Shown: positions 1 through 7,218 of the stretch, in pieces
Layout of the letters: every line of letters begins with the position of its first letter
Position numbering within the stretch: position 1 is the first letter of the stretch
Assembly: GCA_041488235.1 (NCBI GenBank)
Contig: JBGPOW010000076.1
Coordinates: 1-17,817 of the forward strand
Length of the DNA: 17,817 nt
Direction: 5' to 3'
Source of the DNA: DP-19 sp041488235
GTDB taxonomy: Bacteria > Desulfobacterota > Binatia > UTPRO1
Translations under genes and position numbers: made by a program
The notes under the pieces: model-generated
Told to the model about the DNA's origin: nothing
The model's database searches: none
The model's input: only the letters and a program-made list of their open reading frames with translations

Positions 1-1333
1 AGATGACGATCAGCGACAGCGTCGTCGCCATGACGGCGAGCGAGATCTCGCGCGTCGCGGTGCCGGCGGCGGACATCGGCGTCTCGCCGCGTTCCTCGAC
101 GTGACGGAAGATGTTCTCGAGGATCACGACGGCGTCGTCGATCACGATCCCGACGGCGAGGACGAGGCCGAGCATCGTGATGTTGTTGAGCGTGAAGCCC
201 ATGTAGCGCATCAGCGTGAACGTCGAGATGATCGACGTCGGGATCGCGACCGACGCGATCAAGGTGCTGCGCCAGTCGCGCATGAAGAGCAGCACCGTCA
301 GCGCGACGAGGATCGCGCCGAGGATGAGGTGGCGCTGCACCTCTTCGATCGTACGCTTGATGAAGCGGGACTGGTCGGTCACGACTTGGGTCGTGATGTC
401 GGGGGCGAGGCCGGGCTTGATCTCGGCGAGCTTCGCCTTCACCGCGTCGACGATGCTCACGACGTTCGTGCCGCTCTGCTTGCGGACGACGAGGCTCACC
501 GCGTTGGCGCCGTTCAAGCGCGCGAAGCCGCGCGGCTCGGCGGTGCCGTTCTCCGCCGCCCCGATGTCGCGGATGCGGATCGGCCGCCCCTGATAGGTGC
601 CGACGATCAGGTCGTCGAAGGCCTCGACGTCGGGCATGCGGCCCATCGTCCGCAGCACCAGCTCGCGGCTGCCCTCGTCGACGCGGCCGCCCGGCAGCTC
701 GACGTTCTGGTGGCGGAGCGCGTCGCGCACCTGCAGGATCGAGATCTGGTACGCCGACATCTTGTCGGGGTCGACGGTGACGTTCACCGCGCGCTCGCGC
801 CCGCCGACCATGATGACCGCGCCGACGCCGGAGACGGTCTCGATCACTTCTTTGATTTGCTTCTTCGCGATCTCGGTGACCTCGCGAAGATTGCGATTGC
901 CGGCGACCATGATGCTCATGATCGGGCTCGCGTCGACGTCGAACTTCTCCATGATCGGCGGCTCGGTGCCGCTCGGCAGCCGCGAGACGACGGTCGCGAC
1001 CTTGTCGCGCACCTCCTGGGCGGCGACGGCGCTGTTCTTCTCGAGGAGGAACTGGATGATGATCGTCGAGACGCCCTCTTTCGTCGTCGAGCGCAGCTCG
1101 TCGATACCCTCGATCGTGTTGACGATCTCCTCGATGGGCTTGGTGACGCCGCTCTCCATCTCCTCGACGCTCGCGCCTTTGAGCGTCGTCGTGATGGTGA
1201 CGGTCGGGAAGTCGACGTTGGGGAAGAGGTCGAGGCCGAGCCGCTCGTACGAGAAGAAGCCGAGCACGACGAGCGCCATGCTGAGCATGGTCGCGAAGAC
1301 CGGCCGGCGGATGCAGAGATCGGCGAGGCTCAT
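1..1333 (-). CDS. RND-family efflux pump inner-membrane transporter, N-terminal part
   Basis: An AcrB/MdtB-type resistance-nodulation-division transporter, a proton-driven inner-membrane pump that works with a periplasmic adaptor and an outer-membrane channel. The translation starts MSLADLCIRRPVFATMLSMAL, the usual cytoplasmic start and first membrane helix. It is followed by a porter domain containing LGLDLFPNVDFPTV, and then membrane helices. GIVIDDAVVILENIFRH, near residues 400-420, carries the paired aspartates of helix 4 used in proton relay. About 444 codons are present, against about 1,000-1,050 in the family, so the C-terminal half lies beyond base 1. The ATG overlaps the TGA of the upstream adaptor (ATGA), so translation is probably coupled. 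Substrate cannot be told. The family call is secure. Confidence 0.95.
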   Translation of the reverse strand, partial: MSLADLCIRRPVFATMLSMALVVLGFFSYERLGLDLFPNVDFPTVTITTTLKGASVEEMESGVTKPIEEIVNTIEGIDELRSTTKEGVSTIIIQFLLEKNSAVAAQEVRDKVATVVSRLPSGTEPPIMEKFDVDASPIMSIMVAGNRNLREVTEIAKKQIKEVIETVSGVGAVIMVGGRERAVNVTVDPDKMSAYQISILQVRDALRHQNVELPGGRVDEGSRELVLRTMGRMPDVEAFDDLIVGTYQGRPIRIRDIGAAENGTAEPRGFARLNGANAVSLVVRKQSGTNVVSIVDAVKAKLAEIKPGLAPDITTQVVTDQSRFIKRTIEEVQRHLILGAILVALTVLLFMRDWRSTLIASVAIPTSIISTFTLMRYMGFTLNNITMLGLVLAVGIVIDDAVVILENIFRHVEERGETPMSAAGTATREISLAVMATTLSLIVI

Positions 1334-2445
1334 TGCCCCGCCGTCGCGACGGGCTCGCCGCGTGTGACGGTGACCGCGGCGCCGTTCTCCAGGCGGTCGA
1401 CGTTCGTCACCGCGACCTCCTCGCCCGCGGCGACGCCGTCGGTGATCTCGCGCTGGTGCTCGCCGACGGTCATGCCGGCGCGGACGACGCGCTCCTCGGC
1501 CTTGCCGTCCTTCACGACGAAGAGCTTGGTGAGCCCGGCGAAGGTGGTGAGCGCCGCGTCGGGCACCACCAGCGCCGGCGCGCGCGAGTCGTAGACGATC
1601 TCGCCGGAGCCGAAGAAGCCGGGCTTGATGAGGCCGTCGGGGTTCGGCACCTCCGCCTCGATCACGATCGAGCGGTTCGCCTCCTCGGCGGCGGGGTTGA
1701 TGCGCGTGATCTTGCCGGCGAAGCGGCGATCGGCGTACGCCGCGATTCCGAGACGTACCTCCTGGCCGACGTGCAAGAAGGACGCGAAGCGCTCGGGGAT
1801 CGGCGTGCGGAACTTGAGCGGATCGTCCTGCATGATCTTGAAGAGCGGCCGGCCGATCTGCGCGATCTCGCCGACCGAGACGAAACGCACCGCGATCCCG
1901 CCGCCGAGCGGGGCGTGAATGACGGTGCGGTCGAGCTTCACTTTCAAGAGGTCGCGCTGCGCCTCGAGCACGGCGGCGTCGCTCCACATCCGCTCCGCTT
2001 CCTGACGCGACATCACCCCCGACGCGCGCAACGACCGTGCGCGCTCGTCGTCGTCGTGCGCGCGCACGAGCCGCGCCTCGACCTCACGGAGCTGCGCCTG
2101 GAGATCGGCGTCGTCGAACCGCACGATGACGTCGCCCTGCGCGACGTGGTCGCCCATGTCGGCGCCGAGCCAGACGACGCGCGACTCGATCTGGCTCGCG
2201 ACCGTGACCTCTTCGTTGGCGAAGAAGGAGCCGACGAGATCGGCGGTGCGCTCGACGGTCGCCGACGTCACCGGCACGACGGCGACGGCAATCGGCGGCT
2301 GCGCCGGCGCCGTCTCGGTCGCCGTCGTCGCGTGATCGGCGCAGCTCGCGGCGAGGAGCGCGAACCCTACGAGGGCAAGCCCTACGAGGGCAGGCGCTAC
2401 GAGCGGGAGCGCGAAGCCGAACCCGAGCGTCGTCCGCGCGGTCAT
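1330..2445 (-). CDS. RND periplasmic adaptor lipoprotein (alternative product from internal start)
   Basis: Alternative reading of the C-terminal part of the TetR-adaptor frame as a separate 371-residue protein. ATG 2445 is preceded by GGAG (2453-2456 on the opposite strand) at 7-base spacing, a usable ribosome site. The product begins MTARTTLGFGFALPLVAPAL and ends its signal at LLAASC, giving a conventional lipoprotein signal of about 35 residues. The length is normal for a membrane-fusion protein. This adaptor would bridge the pump encoded just downstream to an outer-membrane channel, for which no gene is visible here. The hydrophobic core of its signal (ALVGLALVGFA) is encoded by one arm of a perfect inverted repeat. 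This reading competes with the fusion, and both may be made. Confidence 0.55.
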   Translation of the reverse strand: MTARTTLGFGFALPLVAPALVGLALVGFALLAASCADHATTATETAPAQPPIAVAVVPVTSATVERTADLVGSFFANEEVTVASQIESRVVWLGADMGDHVAQGDVIVRFDDADLQAQLREVEARLVRAHDDDERARSLRASGVMSRQEAERMWSDAAVLEAQRDLLKVKLDRTVIHAPLGGGIAVRFVSVGEIAQIGRPLFKIMQDDPLKFRTPIPERFASFLHVGQEVRLGIAAYADRRFAGKITRINPAAEEANRSIVIEAEVPNPDGLIKPGFFGSGEIVYDSRAPALVVPDAALTTFAGLTKLFVVKDGKAEERVVRAGMTVGEHQREITDGVAAGEEVAVTNVDRLENGAAVTVTRGEPVATAGQ

Positions 2446-3114
2446 GGTCGTGCTCCGACGGCGCGCGCGCGGCGCGCCCTTGCCGCGCCGCGCCGCCTTG
2501 CCGTCGCCGCGTACCGCCCCAACGCCGTGGAGAAACATGTGGACCACGGTCTCGGCGGTGTGCCCGGAATGCCTGCCCTCGTAGGGCTTGCCCTCGTAGG
2601 GTTCGCCGTCCGGCTGATTCAAGACCGCGGCGCGCACCGAGGCGAGCAACATCTCCGTCGCGAGCGTCGCCGCTCCCGGCCTCAACGCGACGCACGACGC
2701 GACGAGCGCGCGGGCGAGCTCGACCATCTGCGCGCGCCGGGCGCGCCACTCCATACCTTCGGGCTCGCGCAAGCGGTGCTCGTAGCGATGCATGAGCATC
2801 GCCAGCGGGCGCCGGCGGCGAAAGAAGTCGAGCATGCACGCGACGAATGCCGTCAGCGCGTCCTCACCGTCGCGATCGACGACGGCGGCGCGCAGCTCCG
2901 CGATGAGGACGTCGAGCGCGTCCAGGATCGTGGCGTAGAAGAGCTGCTCTTTGGTCGGAAAGTAGAGGTAGAGGGTACCCTTGCCGACGCCCGCGGCGAC
3001 TGCCACGTCCTCGACGGGAACGGCGTGGAACTCGCGCGTCGAGAACACGTTGGTCGCGGCGCGCAGGATCTGCTCGCGCTTGGTGATCTGTACGCTGCGG
3101 CTGCGGCGGGGCAT
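1330..3114 (-). CDS. TetR-type regulator fused in frame to RND periplasmic adaptor
   Basis: One uninterrupted 594-residue reading frame. Residues 11-60 are a TetR helix-turn-helix (REQILRAATNVFSTREF, then VAVAAGVGKGTLYLYFPTKEQLF), followed by a helical ligand-binding region to about 200. After an Arg-rich linker, residues 224-594 form a complete HlyD/AcrA-like adaptor. It has a lipoprotein signal with lipobox Cys near 258, a lipoyl half (VVWLGADMGDHVAQGDVIVRF), a coiled-coil hairpin (DLQAQLREVEARLV to DLLKVKLDRTVIHAP) and beta-barrel and membrane-proximal parts. I start at ATG 3114. The longer frame would begin with TTG 3168, but that TTG is part of a good -35 box, and ATG 3144 lies at the -10/operator. 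No stop separates the halves. The product could be a true membrane-spanning fusion, or two products made with the internal start at 2445. Confidence 0.75.
   Translation of the reverse strand: MPRRSRSVQITKREQILRAATNVFSTREFHAVPVEDVAVAAGVGKGTLYLYFPTKEQLFYATILDALDVLIAELRAAVVDRDGEDALTAFVACMLDFFRRRRPLAMLMHRYEHRLREPEGMEWRARRAQMVELARALVASCVALRPGAATLATEMLLASVRAAVLNQPDGEPYEGKPYEGRHSGHTAETVVHMFLHGVGAVRGDGKAARRGKGAPRARRRSTTMTARTTLGFGFALPLVAPALVGLALVGFALLAASCADHATTATETAPAQPPIAVAVVPVTSATVERTADLVGSFFANEEVTVASQIESRVVWLGADMGDHVAQGDVIVRFDDADLQAQLREVEARLVRAHDDDERARSLRASGVMSRQEAERMWSDAAVLEAQRDLLKVKLDRTVIHAPLGGGIAVRFVSVGEIAQIGRPLFKIMQDDPLKFRTPIPERFASFLHVGQEVRLGIAAYADRRFAGKITRINPAAEEANRSIVIEAEVPNPDGLIKPGFFGSGEIVYDSRAPALVVPDAALTTFAGLTKLFVVKDGKAEERVVRAGMTVGEHQREITDGVAAGEEVAVTNVDRLENGAAVTVTRGEPVATAGQ
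2360..2606. repeat. Perfect 36-base inverted repeat with 175-base loop, inside coding sequence
   Basis: Bases 2360-2395 are the exact reverse complement of 2571-2606. Each arm holds two tandem copies of a 15-base unit, CCCTACGAGGGCAAG and CCCTACGAGGGCAGG. Both arms are read in the same minus-strand frame. The 2571-2606 arm encodes GEPYEGKPYEGR late in the TetR domain. The 2360-2395 arm, being its complement, encodes PALVGLALVGFA in the adaptor signal peptide. A further degenerate unit may follow at 2396-2410. Confidence 0.95.
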
Positions 3115-3129
3115 CGGCTGGTCGAGAAC

Positions 3130-3143
3130 TGACTGGTCAGTCA
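3130..3143. promoter_or_regulatory. TetR-type operator
   Basis: TGACTGGTCAGTCA has six-base arms, TGACTG and CAGTCA, around a GT centre. This is the kind of short palindrome bound by many TetR-family repressors. It lies 16-29 bases before ATG 3114 and overlaps the -10 box of the minus-strand promoter, so bound regulator would block RNA polymerase. Autoregulation of the efflux operon is the natural inference. Confidence 0.65.
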
Positions 3144-3168
3144 TAAAGGGGGCGAGGAGGCGAGTCAA
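3140..3168 (-). promoter_or_regulatory. Sigma70-like promoter of the efflux operon
   Basis: Read on the minus strand: TTGACT (3168-3163), 17-base spacer, TATGAC (3145-3140). This is 5/6 and 4/6 of the consensus at ideal spacing. The predicted transcript start is near 3133, giving a leader of about 20 bases before ATG 3114. The operator at 3130-3143 covers the -10 and start region. Confidence 0.6.
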
Positions 3169-3212
3169 CGGTCGCGCCGCGCTGCGGCATCCCCGCGACG
3201 CGAAAATTCACC

Positions 3213-3242
3213 TTGACCATGCGGCGAGCTCGGTCGTACTGT
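3213..3242 (+). promoter_or_regulatory. Candidate promoter of the secreted-protein gene
   Basis: TTGACC (3213-3218), 18-base spacer, TACTGT (3237-3242), about 80 bases before ATG 3322. The -35 is good and the -10 weak. It is the best match in the 207-base divergent gap between the regulator and the secreted-protein gene. Confidence 0.3.
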
Positions 3243-3321
3243 CCGCGTCGCTCACGTCGGTACGTCGCGGTGCCGTGTCGCTTCACACCTGTCGGGACGC
3301 GCCGATGAGCAGGAGGATGTC

Positions 3322-5607
3322 ATGCTTGAGCCCTCTCCCCACGGCTTCTCACGGTCGCGTCGCCGGCTGCCGTACCTCGCGTTCATTCTCGCCGCCCTGA
3401 GCGCCTCGGCGGTCGTGCCGGCGCCGGCCGCGAGCCAGGAGCGAGTGATTGTCGCCCCCGCCGGCGTCGTTACCTGGGACCAGATGCTCGCCGCCGACGC
3501 CACCGCCGCGCGCGCGGCAGGGTCGTCGGAGCCGACCGCGCAGATCGTGCCGTTCCTCCGCGTTCCGTCGCGCGAGATCGGCGGCGCCGGCGGCGGAGGC
3601 GCATCGGGCACGGCATCGCAGCCGCGGCAGACGGCACCGGTCGGGACGGATTCGCCGGCGCCGCTCGGGCCGATGGCGTCACTCGGCTTCGCCGCCCTCG
3701 GCGACAACAATACGACCATCCCGCCCGATACCGACGGCGCCGCCGGTCCGGCGCATCTCGTGACGATGCTGAACTCGGAGGTGCGGATCCAGGACAAGGT
3801 CGGTGCCACCGTGAGCACGGTTTCCCTTTCGACGTTCTGGACCTCGGGGACGGGTCTCTCCGGCTCTCCTTTCGATCCGCACATCGTCTACGACTCGCTC
3901 AGCGGACGCTGGATCGCCGACTGCGATGCCAATGGAGAGAGCGGCACATCGCAAGTGTTCTTCGCGATCAGCGACAACTCCAATCCGACCGGCGCCTGGA
4001 CGTTCTACGGTTTTAACGCCGACCCCGCGTTCCCCTCGGGCACGACCTGGGCGGATTACCCGCCGATGGGCGTCAATGGCACGTGGATCGCGATCAACCA
4101 GAACATGTTCACGGTGAGCGGAAACAATTTCGTCGGTGCCAAGATGTGGGTCATCGACAAGTCGACGGCGCTCGCCGGCGGCGCGCTCACCGTGACGATT
4201 TTCGCGCCCGGCTTCGACTCCGTTACGTGCGGCGGCGGCACGCCGTGCGGCGGGACGCTCGTGCCCGCCGTGACTTTCGATGCCAATCCGACGCTCTACT
4301 TGGTCGACTCGGGCTTCTTCTCCGGCGGCATGCAGGAGATCCGCTTGTCGCGAATCACCGGCACGGGCGCGGCGCCGGTCTGGTCGGTCGTGCCGGGCTC
4401 GTCGATTTCCGGGAGCGGCTTGTTCGCGGCGCCCACCAATTTCGACGGGAACATGATCGACGCGCCGCAGCTCGGCTCGACGACGGGCGTCTCGACGAAC
4501 GACCCCCGCGTGATCAACGTCGTCTTGCGGAACGGCAAGCTCTGGTTCGCGCACAGCGGCGGTCTTCCCGTCGGCGCCGTCGATCGCACCGCGGTCTTTT
4601 GGTACCAAGTCGATCCGACGGCGATGCCGGCGCCGGTCGTGCAGTCGGGTGTGTTCGACGGCGGGCCGGGCGTCCACCACTTTTTCGCCAGCATCGCCGC
4701 CAATTCCGCGGACGACGCCTGCATCGGCTTCTCGCGTTCGGATGCGACCAAGTTCATCGAGGCGGTGTACAGCTCTCGCAACGGCAGCGATTCAGCGGGC
4801 GCGATGGATCCGATCTCGGTCCTCAAAGTCGGCGAGGATACGTACGTGAAGACCTTCGGCGGCATCGAGAACCGCTGGGGCGACTACAGCGCGACGGTCA
4901 TCGATCCCGCCGACGACACGACCTGCTGGACGTTGCAGGAATACGCGGAGACGCACGTCGGCACGGGAACGAAGAAGGCGCGCTGGGGCACGTGGTGGGG
5001 CCGCATCGACAATCTGCCGCCGGTGCCGACGGTGACCCCGACGCCGCTGCCGACGCCGAGCTGCGGCTCGGCGCCGATCGCCGGGTGTCGTACGCCCTTC
5101 GTGCCGACCAAGGCGCAGCTCGCGTACACCGACAACGCGGACGACACGAAGGACAAGCTCGGGTGGAAGTGGACCAAGGGGTCGGCCACCGCGAAAGACC
5201 CCGATTTCGGCGATCCGACCTACAACAACGACTACGTCCTCTGCGTCTACGACGCCACGCCGAGCTTGATCACGAGCGCGCTCATGCCGGCCGGTGGCAT
5301 GTGCAATGTCGCCAGCCCGAGGCCGTGCTGGACCGACAAGAGCACCGGGTTCGTCTACAAGGACAAGGACGCGACCCCCGACGGCATCACGGGCCTGAAG
5401 CTGAAAGAAGGCATCGACGGCAAGGCGAAGATCGGTCTCAAAGGGAAGGGGTTGAACCTCCAGATGCCGCCGCTGTTCCCGCTGGTGCAGCCGGTCACGG
5501 TGCAGTTGCTGAACAGCATCGGCGTCTGCTGGGAAGCGACGTACAGCGCACCCGCCACGAAAAACGAGGCGGGGCCGCCGGGGAAGTTCAAGGACAAATC
5601 GGACTGA
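3322..5607 (+). CDS. Secreted protein with propeller-like domain, Pro/Thr linker and C-terminal domain
   Basis: A 761-residue protein of unknown function. ATG 3322 has an excellent ribosome site, AGGAGG at 3311-3316 with 5-base spacing. Residues 1-38 form a Sec signal (RSRRR, then LAFILAALSASAVVPAPAAS). Residues of about 120-560 contain recurring strands, Trp/Tyr turns and Asp/Gly/Asn-rich loops (IPPDTDGAAGP, PHIVYDSLSGRWIA, TTWADYPPMGVNGTWIAINQN), suggestive of a beta-propeller of the sialidase or BNR-like kind; this is inference. Residues 567-580 are a linker (PTVTPTPLPTPS). The C-terminal domain of about 180 residues starts with a Cys pair and is rich in Lys, Asp and Gly (DDTKDKLGWKWTKG, GLKLKEGIDGKAKIGLKGKG), ending GKFKDKSD. 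I recall similar tails on secreted proteins from uncultured deltaproteobacterial-type genomes. It probably acts at the cell surface or outside. Confidence 0.85.
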   Translation: MLEPSPHGFSRSRRRLPYLAFILAALSASAVVPAPAASQERVIVAPAGVVTWDQMLAADATAARAAGSSEPTAQIVPFLRVPSREIGGAGGGGASGTASQPRQTAPVGTDSPAPLGPMASLGFAALGDNNTTIPPDTDGAAGPAHLVTMLNSEVRIQDKVGATVSTVSLSTFWTSGTGLSGSPFDPHIVYDSLSGRWIADCDANGESGTSQVFFAISDNSNPTGAWTFYGFNADPAFPSGTTWADYPPMGVNGTWIAINQNMFTVSGNNFVGAKMWVIDKSTALAGGALTVTIFAPGFDSVTCGGGTPCGGTLVPAVTFDANPTLYLVDSGFFSGGMQEIRLSRITGTGAAPVWSVVPGSSISGSGLFAAPTNFDGNMIDAPQLGSTTGVSTNDPRVINVVLRNGKLWFAHSGGLPVGAVDRTAVFWYQVDPTAMPAPVVQSGVFDGGPGVHHFFASIAANSADDACIGFSRSDATKFIEAVYSSRNGSDSAGAMDPISVLKVGEDTYVKTFGGIENRWGDYSATVIDPADDTTCWTLQEYAETHVGTGTKKARWGTWWGRIDNLPPVPTVTPTPLPTPSCGSAPIAGCRTPFVPTKAQLAYTDNADDTKDKLGWKWTKGSATAKDPDFGDPTYNNDYVLCVYDATPSLITSALMPAGGMCNVASPRPCWTDKSTGFVYKDKDATPDGITGLKLKEGIDGKAKIGLKGKGLNLQMPPLFPLVQPVTVQLLNSIGVCWEATYSAPATKNEAGPPGKFKDKSD

Positions 5608-5660
5608 AGTGATCGTCGGTTCCGCGATCGTGCAGGAGTGACATCGCGTCGCGCACGAGC

Positions 5661-5683
5661 GGCGAGTTCTGATACAACTCGCC
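5661..5683 (+). promoter_or_regulatory. Hairpin just before a start codon
   Basis: GGCGAGTT (5661-5668) and AACTCGCC (5676-5683) are perfect eight-base arms around a seven-base loop, ending four bases before ATG 5688. No Shine-Dalgarno lies between hairpin and ATG. It could restrict ribosome access, act as an operator, or end transcription from the upstream gene, although no T run follows. Confidence 0.4.
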
Positions 5684-5687
5684 GCCC

Positions 5688-6809
5688 ATGGCGTCGTTCC
5701 CTTTGCAATCGACGTGGGCCCGCCTGCCGGCGGGTCTCCGCCGGTTGGTTGCGACGGCCGTCAAGGTGGTCCTCACGGTCGGCGCTTTCTACCTCCTGCT
5801 GACGCACCAGGTCCGCACCGACGACGGCCGCCACGTCACCGCGCTGCGCGCGATCTACGACTACTTGCCGAAGATCGACGCCAGTGTCTTCTGGCGCTTC
5901 GTCATGCTCGCCGCGGCGACGAAGTTCGTCGGCATTCTCTGCTCGATGTACCGCTGGCAGCTCTTGCTCGAAGGGCAGGGCATCCGTTTCCCCTTCGGTC
6001 ACATCTTCGGCACGTTCTTGATCGGGCGCTTCCTGGGCACGTTCCTGCCGTCGACCGTCGGCCTCGACGGCTACAAGCTCTACGATGCGGCACGCTTCAG
6101 CGGGCGCGGCGCGGCGGCGACGGCGGCGACTGCGGTCGAGAAGGTGCTCGGCGTCGTCGGCATGCTGCTGACGTTCCTCGTCGCGTTCCCGCTCGGCTAC
6201 GAGATCCTCGGCGGCCACGCGACGCTCGTTGCGGCCGCGACGGTGCCGGTCGCGCTGACGGCGATCGGCGCGTTTTTTCTGCTCGCGTTCCACCCTGCGC
6301 TAGTGCAGGCGCTGATCACGAACGTGCCGTTTCCCGGGCGCGCGCGCCTGCGCGGCTTTCTGACGCGCGCGAGCGACGCCGCCGCGGCGTATCGCGATCA
6401 GAAGCTCGTGCTGACGAACGCCGCCGTGCAGAGCTTCTTCGTGCACTTCTGCACCGCCGCGATGTACTTCTTCACCGCGCTCGCGATCGGCGCCGCCGGC
6501 GCGCGCTTCTGGGAGGTGACGTTCGCGTCGACGATCCAGATCTTCGCGACCGTGATGAGCCCCTTCACGATCGCCGGCGAGGGCGTCCGTGAAATCGTGC
6601 AGACGCTGCTGCTCGCGAAAAAGATCGGCACCACCGAGTCGATCATCTCGGCCGCGCTCGGCTTCTGGGCCGCCGAGGCGCTGACGCTCGGCGGCGCGTG
6701 GTTCTGGTGGCGACGCGGGTCCGCGTATCGGCCGGCGTATGTCGTACTCGACGGCGAGCGGCGCGCGGCGCTCGATCGCGCGCCACGTCTGCGCGCGGCG
6801 CGGCCCTGA
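5688..6809 (+). CDS. Flippase-like integral membrane protein (LPG synthase TM / UPF0104 family)
   Basis: A 373-residue polytopic inner-membrane protein of the lysylphosphatidylglycerol synthase transmembrane family (PF03706, often called flippase-like). Visible family marks are RWQLLLEGQGI (89-99), GRFLGTFLPSTVGLDGYK (113-130), VEKVLG (150-155) and AGEGVREIV near 301-309, with about eight hydrophobic segments. The soluble aminoacyl-transferase domain of full MprF is absent, as usual for this short form. Members are thought to move lipids or lipid-linked sugars, but the substrate is unknown here. The start at ATG 5688 lies 80 bases after the previous stop and directly behind a hairpin. The Arg-rich C-terminal tail ends just before the repeat region. 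No partner gene on the same strand hints at a pathway. Confidence 0.85.
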   Translation: MASFPLQSTWARLPAGLRRLVATAVKVVLTVGAFYLLLTHQVRTDDGRHVTALRAIYDYLPKIDASVFWRFVMLAAATKFVGILCSMYRWQLLLEGQGIRFPFGHIFGTFLIGRFLGTFLPSTVGLDGYKLYDAARFSGRGAAATAATAVEKVLGVVGMLLTFLVAFPLGYEILGGHATLVAAATVPVALTAIGAFFLLAFHPALVQALITNVPFPGRARLRGFLTRASDAAAAYRDQKLVLTNAAVQSFFVHFCTAAMYFFTALAIGAAGARFWEVTFASTIQIFATVMSPFTIAGEGVREIVQTLLLAKKIGTTESIISAALGFWAAEALTLGGAWFWWRRGSAYRPAYVVLDGERRAALDRAPRLRAARP

Positions 6810-6868
6810 CGCGCGCGCGCCGACGTTGCGTTCACACCGCCGAAGCGCATGTCGAAGAACGTCGTTGC

Positions 6869-7012
6869 GCGACGGGGTGGCGGGTCGGCTCCGCGCGAGG
6901 ATCGCTCGCGCAGGGCACCGGGCATGCATTAGACGTTCCGTATTCCGTAGCGGGGCAAAGACCGTAATGGCTCGCTCTTTATGCGCGCTCCGCCGACCCG
7001 CCACCCCGTCGC
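6869..7012 (+). repeat. Stem-loop element, copy 1
   Basis: A 102-base core (6890-6991) between perfect 21-base inverted arms (6869-6889 and 6992-7012). The core opens with a hairpin, GCGCGAG-GATCG-CTCGCGC, carries a tandem TTCCGTA pair, and CATTA...TAATG that could pair. Its last 30 bases (6962-6991), including ATG 6967 and the codons for MARSLCALR, are identical to copy 3. It lies 59 bases after the flippase stop. The open frame from ATG 6967 runs to 7137 (56 codons, rich in Arg, Pro and Ser) and is probably not a functional protein. Confidence 0.9.
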
Positions 7013-7218
7013 AGCAGCGCCAGCGTTCGACGTGCGCAGCGTCAGCGTGTCACGAGTCGCCTCGTCGCTACGACGCGTGCCGGGGGTCGCCGACGTGGCG
7101 ACGTACCCGTCCGTGCCGCCCGCGGTTCGTCGCATGACCGTACGTCGCCCGCTTACGCGCCGCGACCGCCCTACGTCATCGCGCCGACGAGCGCCCGCGT
7201 CCTACGCGCAGCGGTGGT
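7013..7218. other. Non-coding spacer between inverted element copies
   Basis: A spacer of 206 bases between copies 1 and 2. Nothing here looks like a gene; the frames across it are Arg/Pro/Ser-rich with no recognisable domain. A perfect small hairpin, GTCGCC-GACGT-GGCGAC, lies at 7086-7102. Together with the flanking copies it makes 6810-7394 a nested palindromic block between two convergent genes. Confidence 0.6.

Noticed and set aside
2461..2475. Alternating GC run as Z-DNA or a regulatory site
   Set aside because: Runs of this kind occur throughout the window as Arg/Ala codons and carry no specific signal.
101..3132. Long plus-strand open frames opposite the efflux operon (101-1594 and 1333-3132)
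   Set aside because: They are Arg/Asp/His-rich with no domain, and mirror the clear RND and adaptor genes on the minus strand; high GC3 keeps antisense frames open.
6967..7137. A 56-codon gene starting MARSLCALRR from copy 1
   Set aside because: No ribosome site, biased Arg/Pro/Ser composition, and no conservation beyond the element core; copy 2 stops after 20 codons. Kept only as part of the element.
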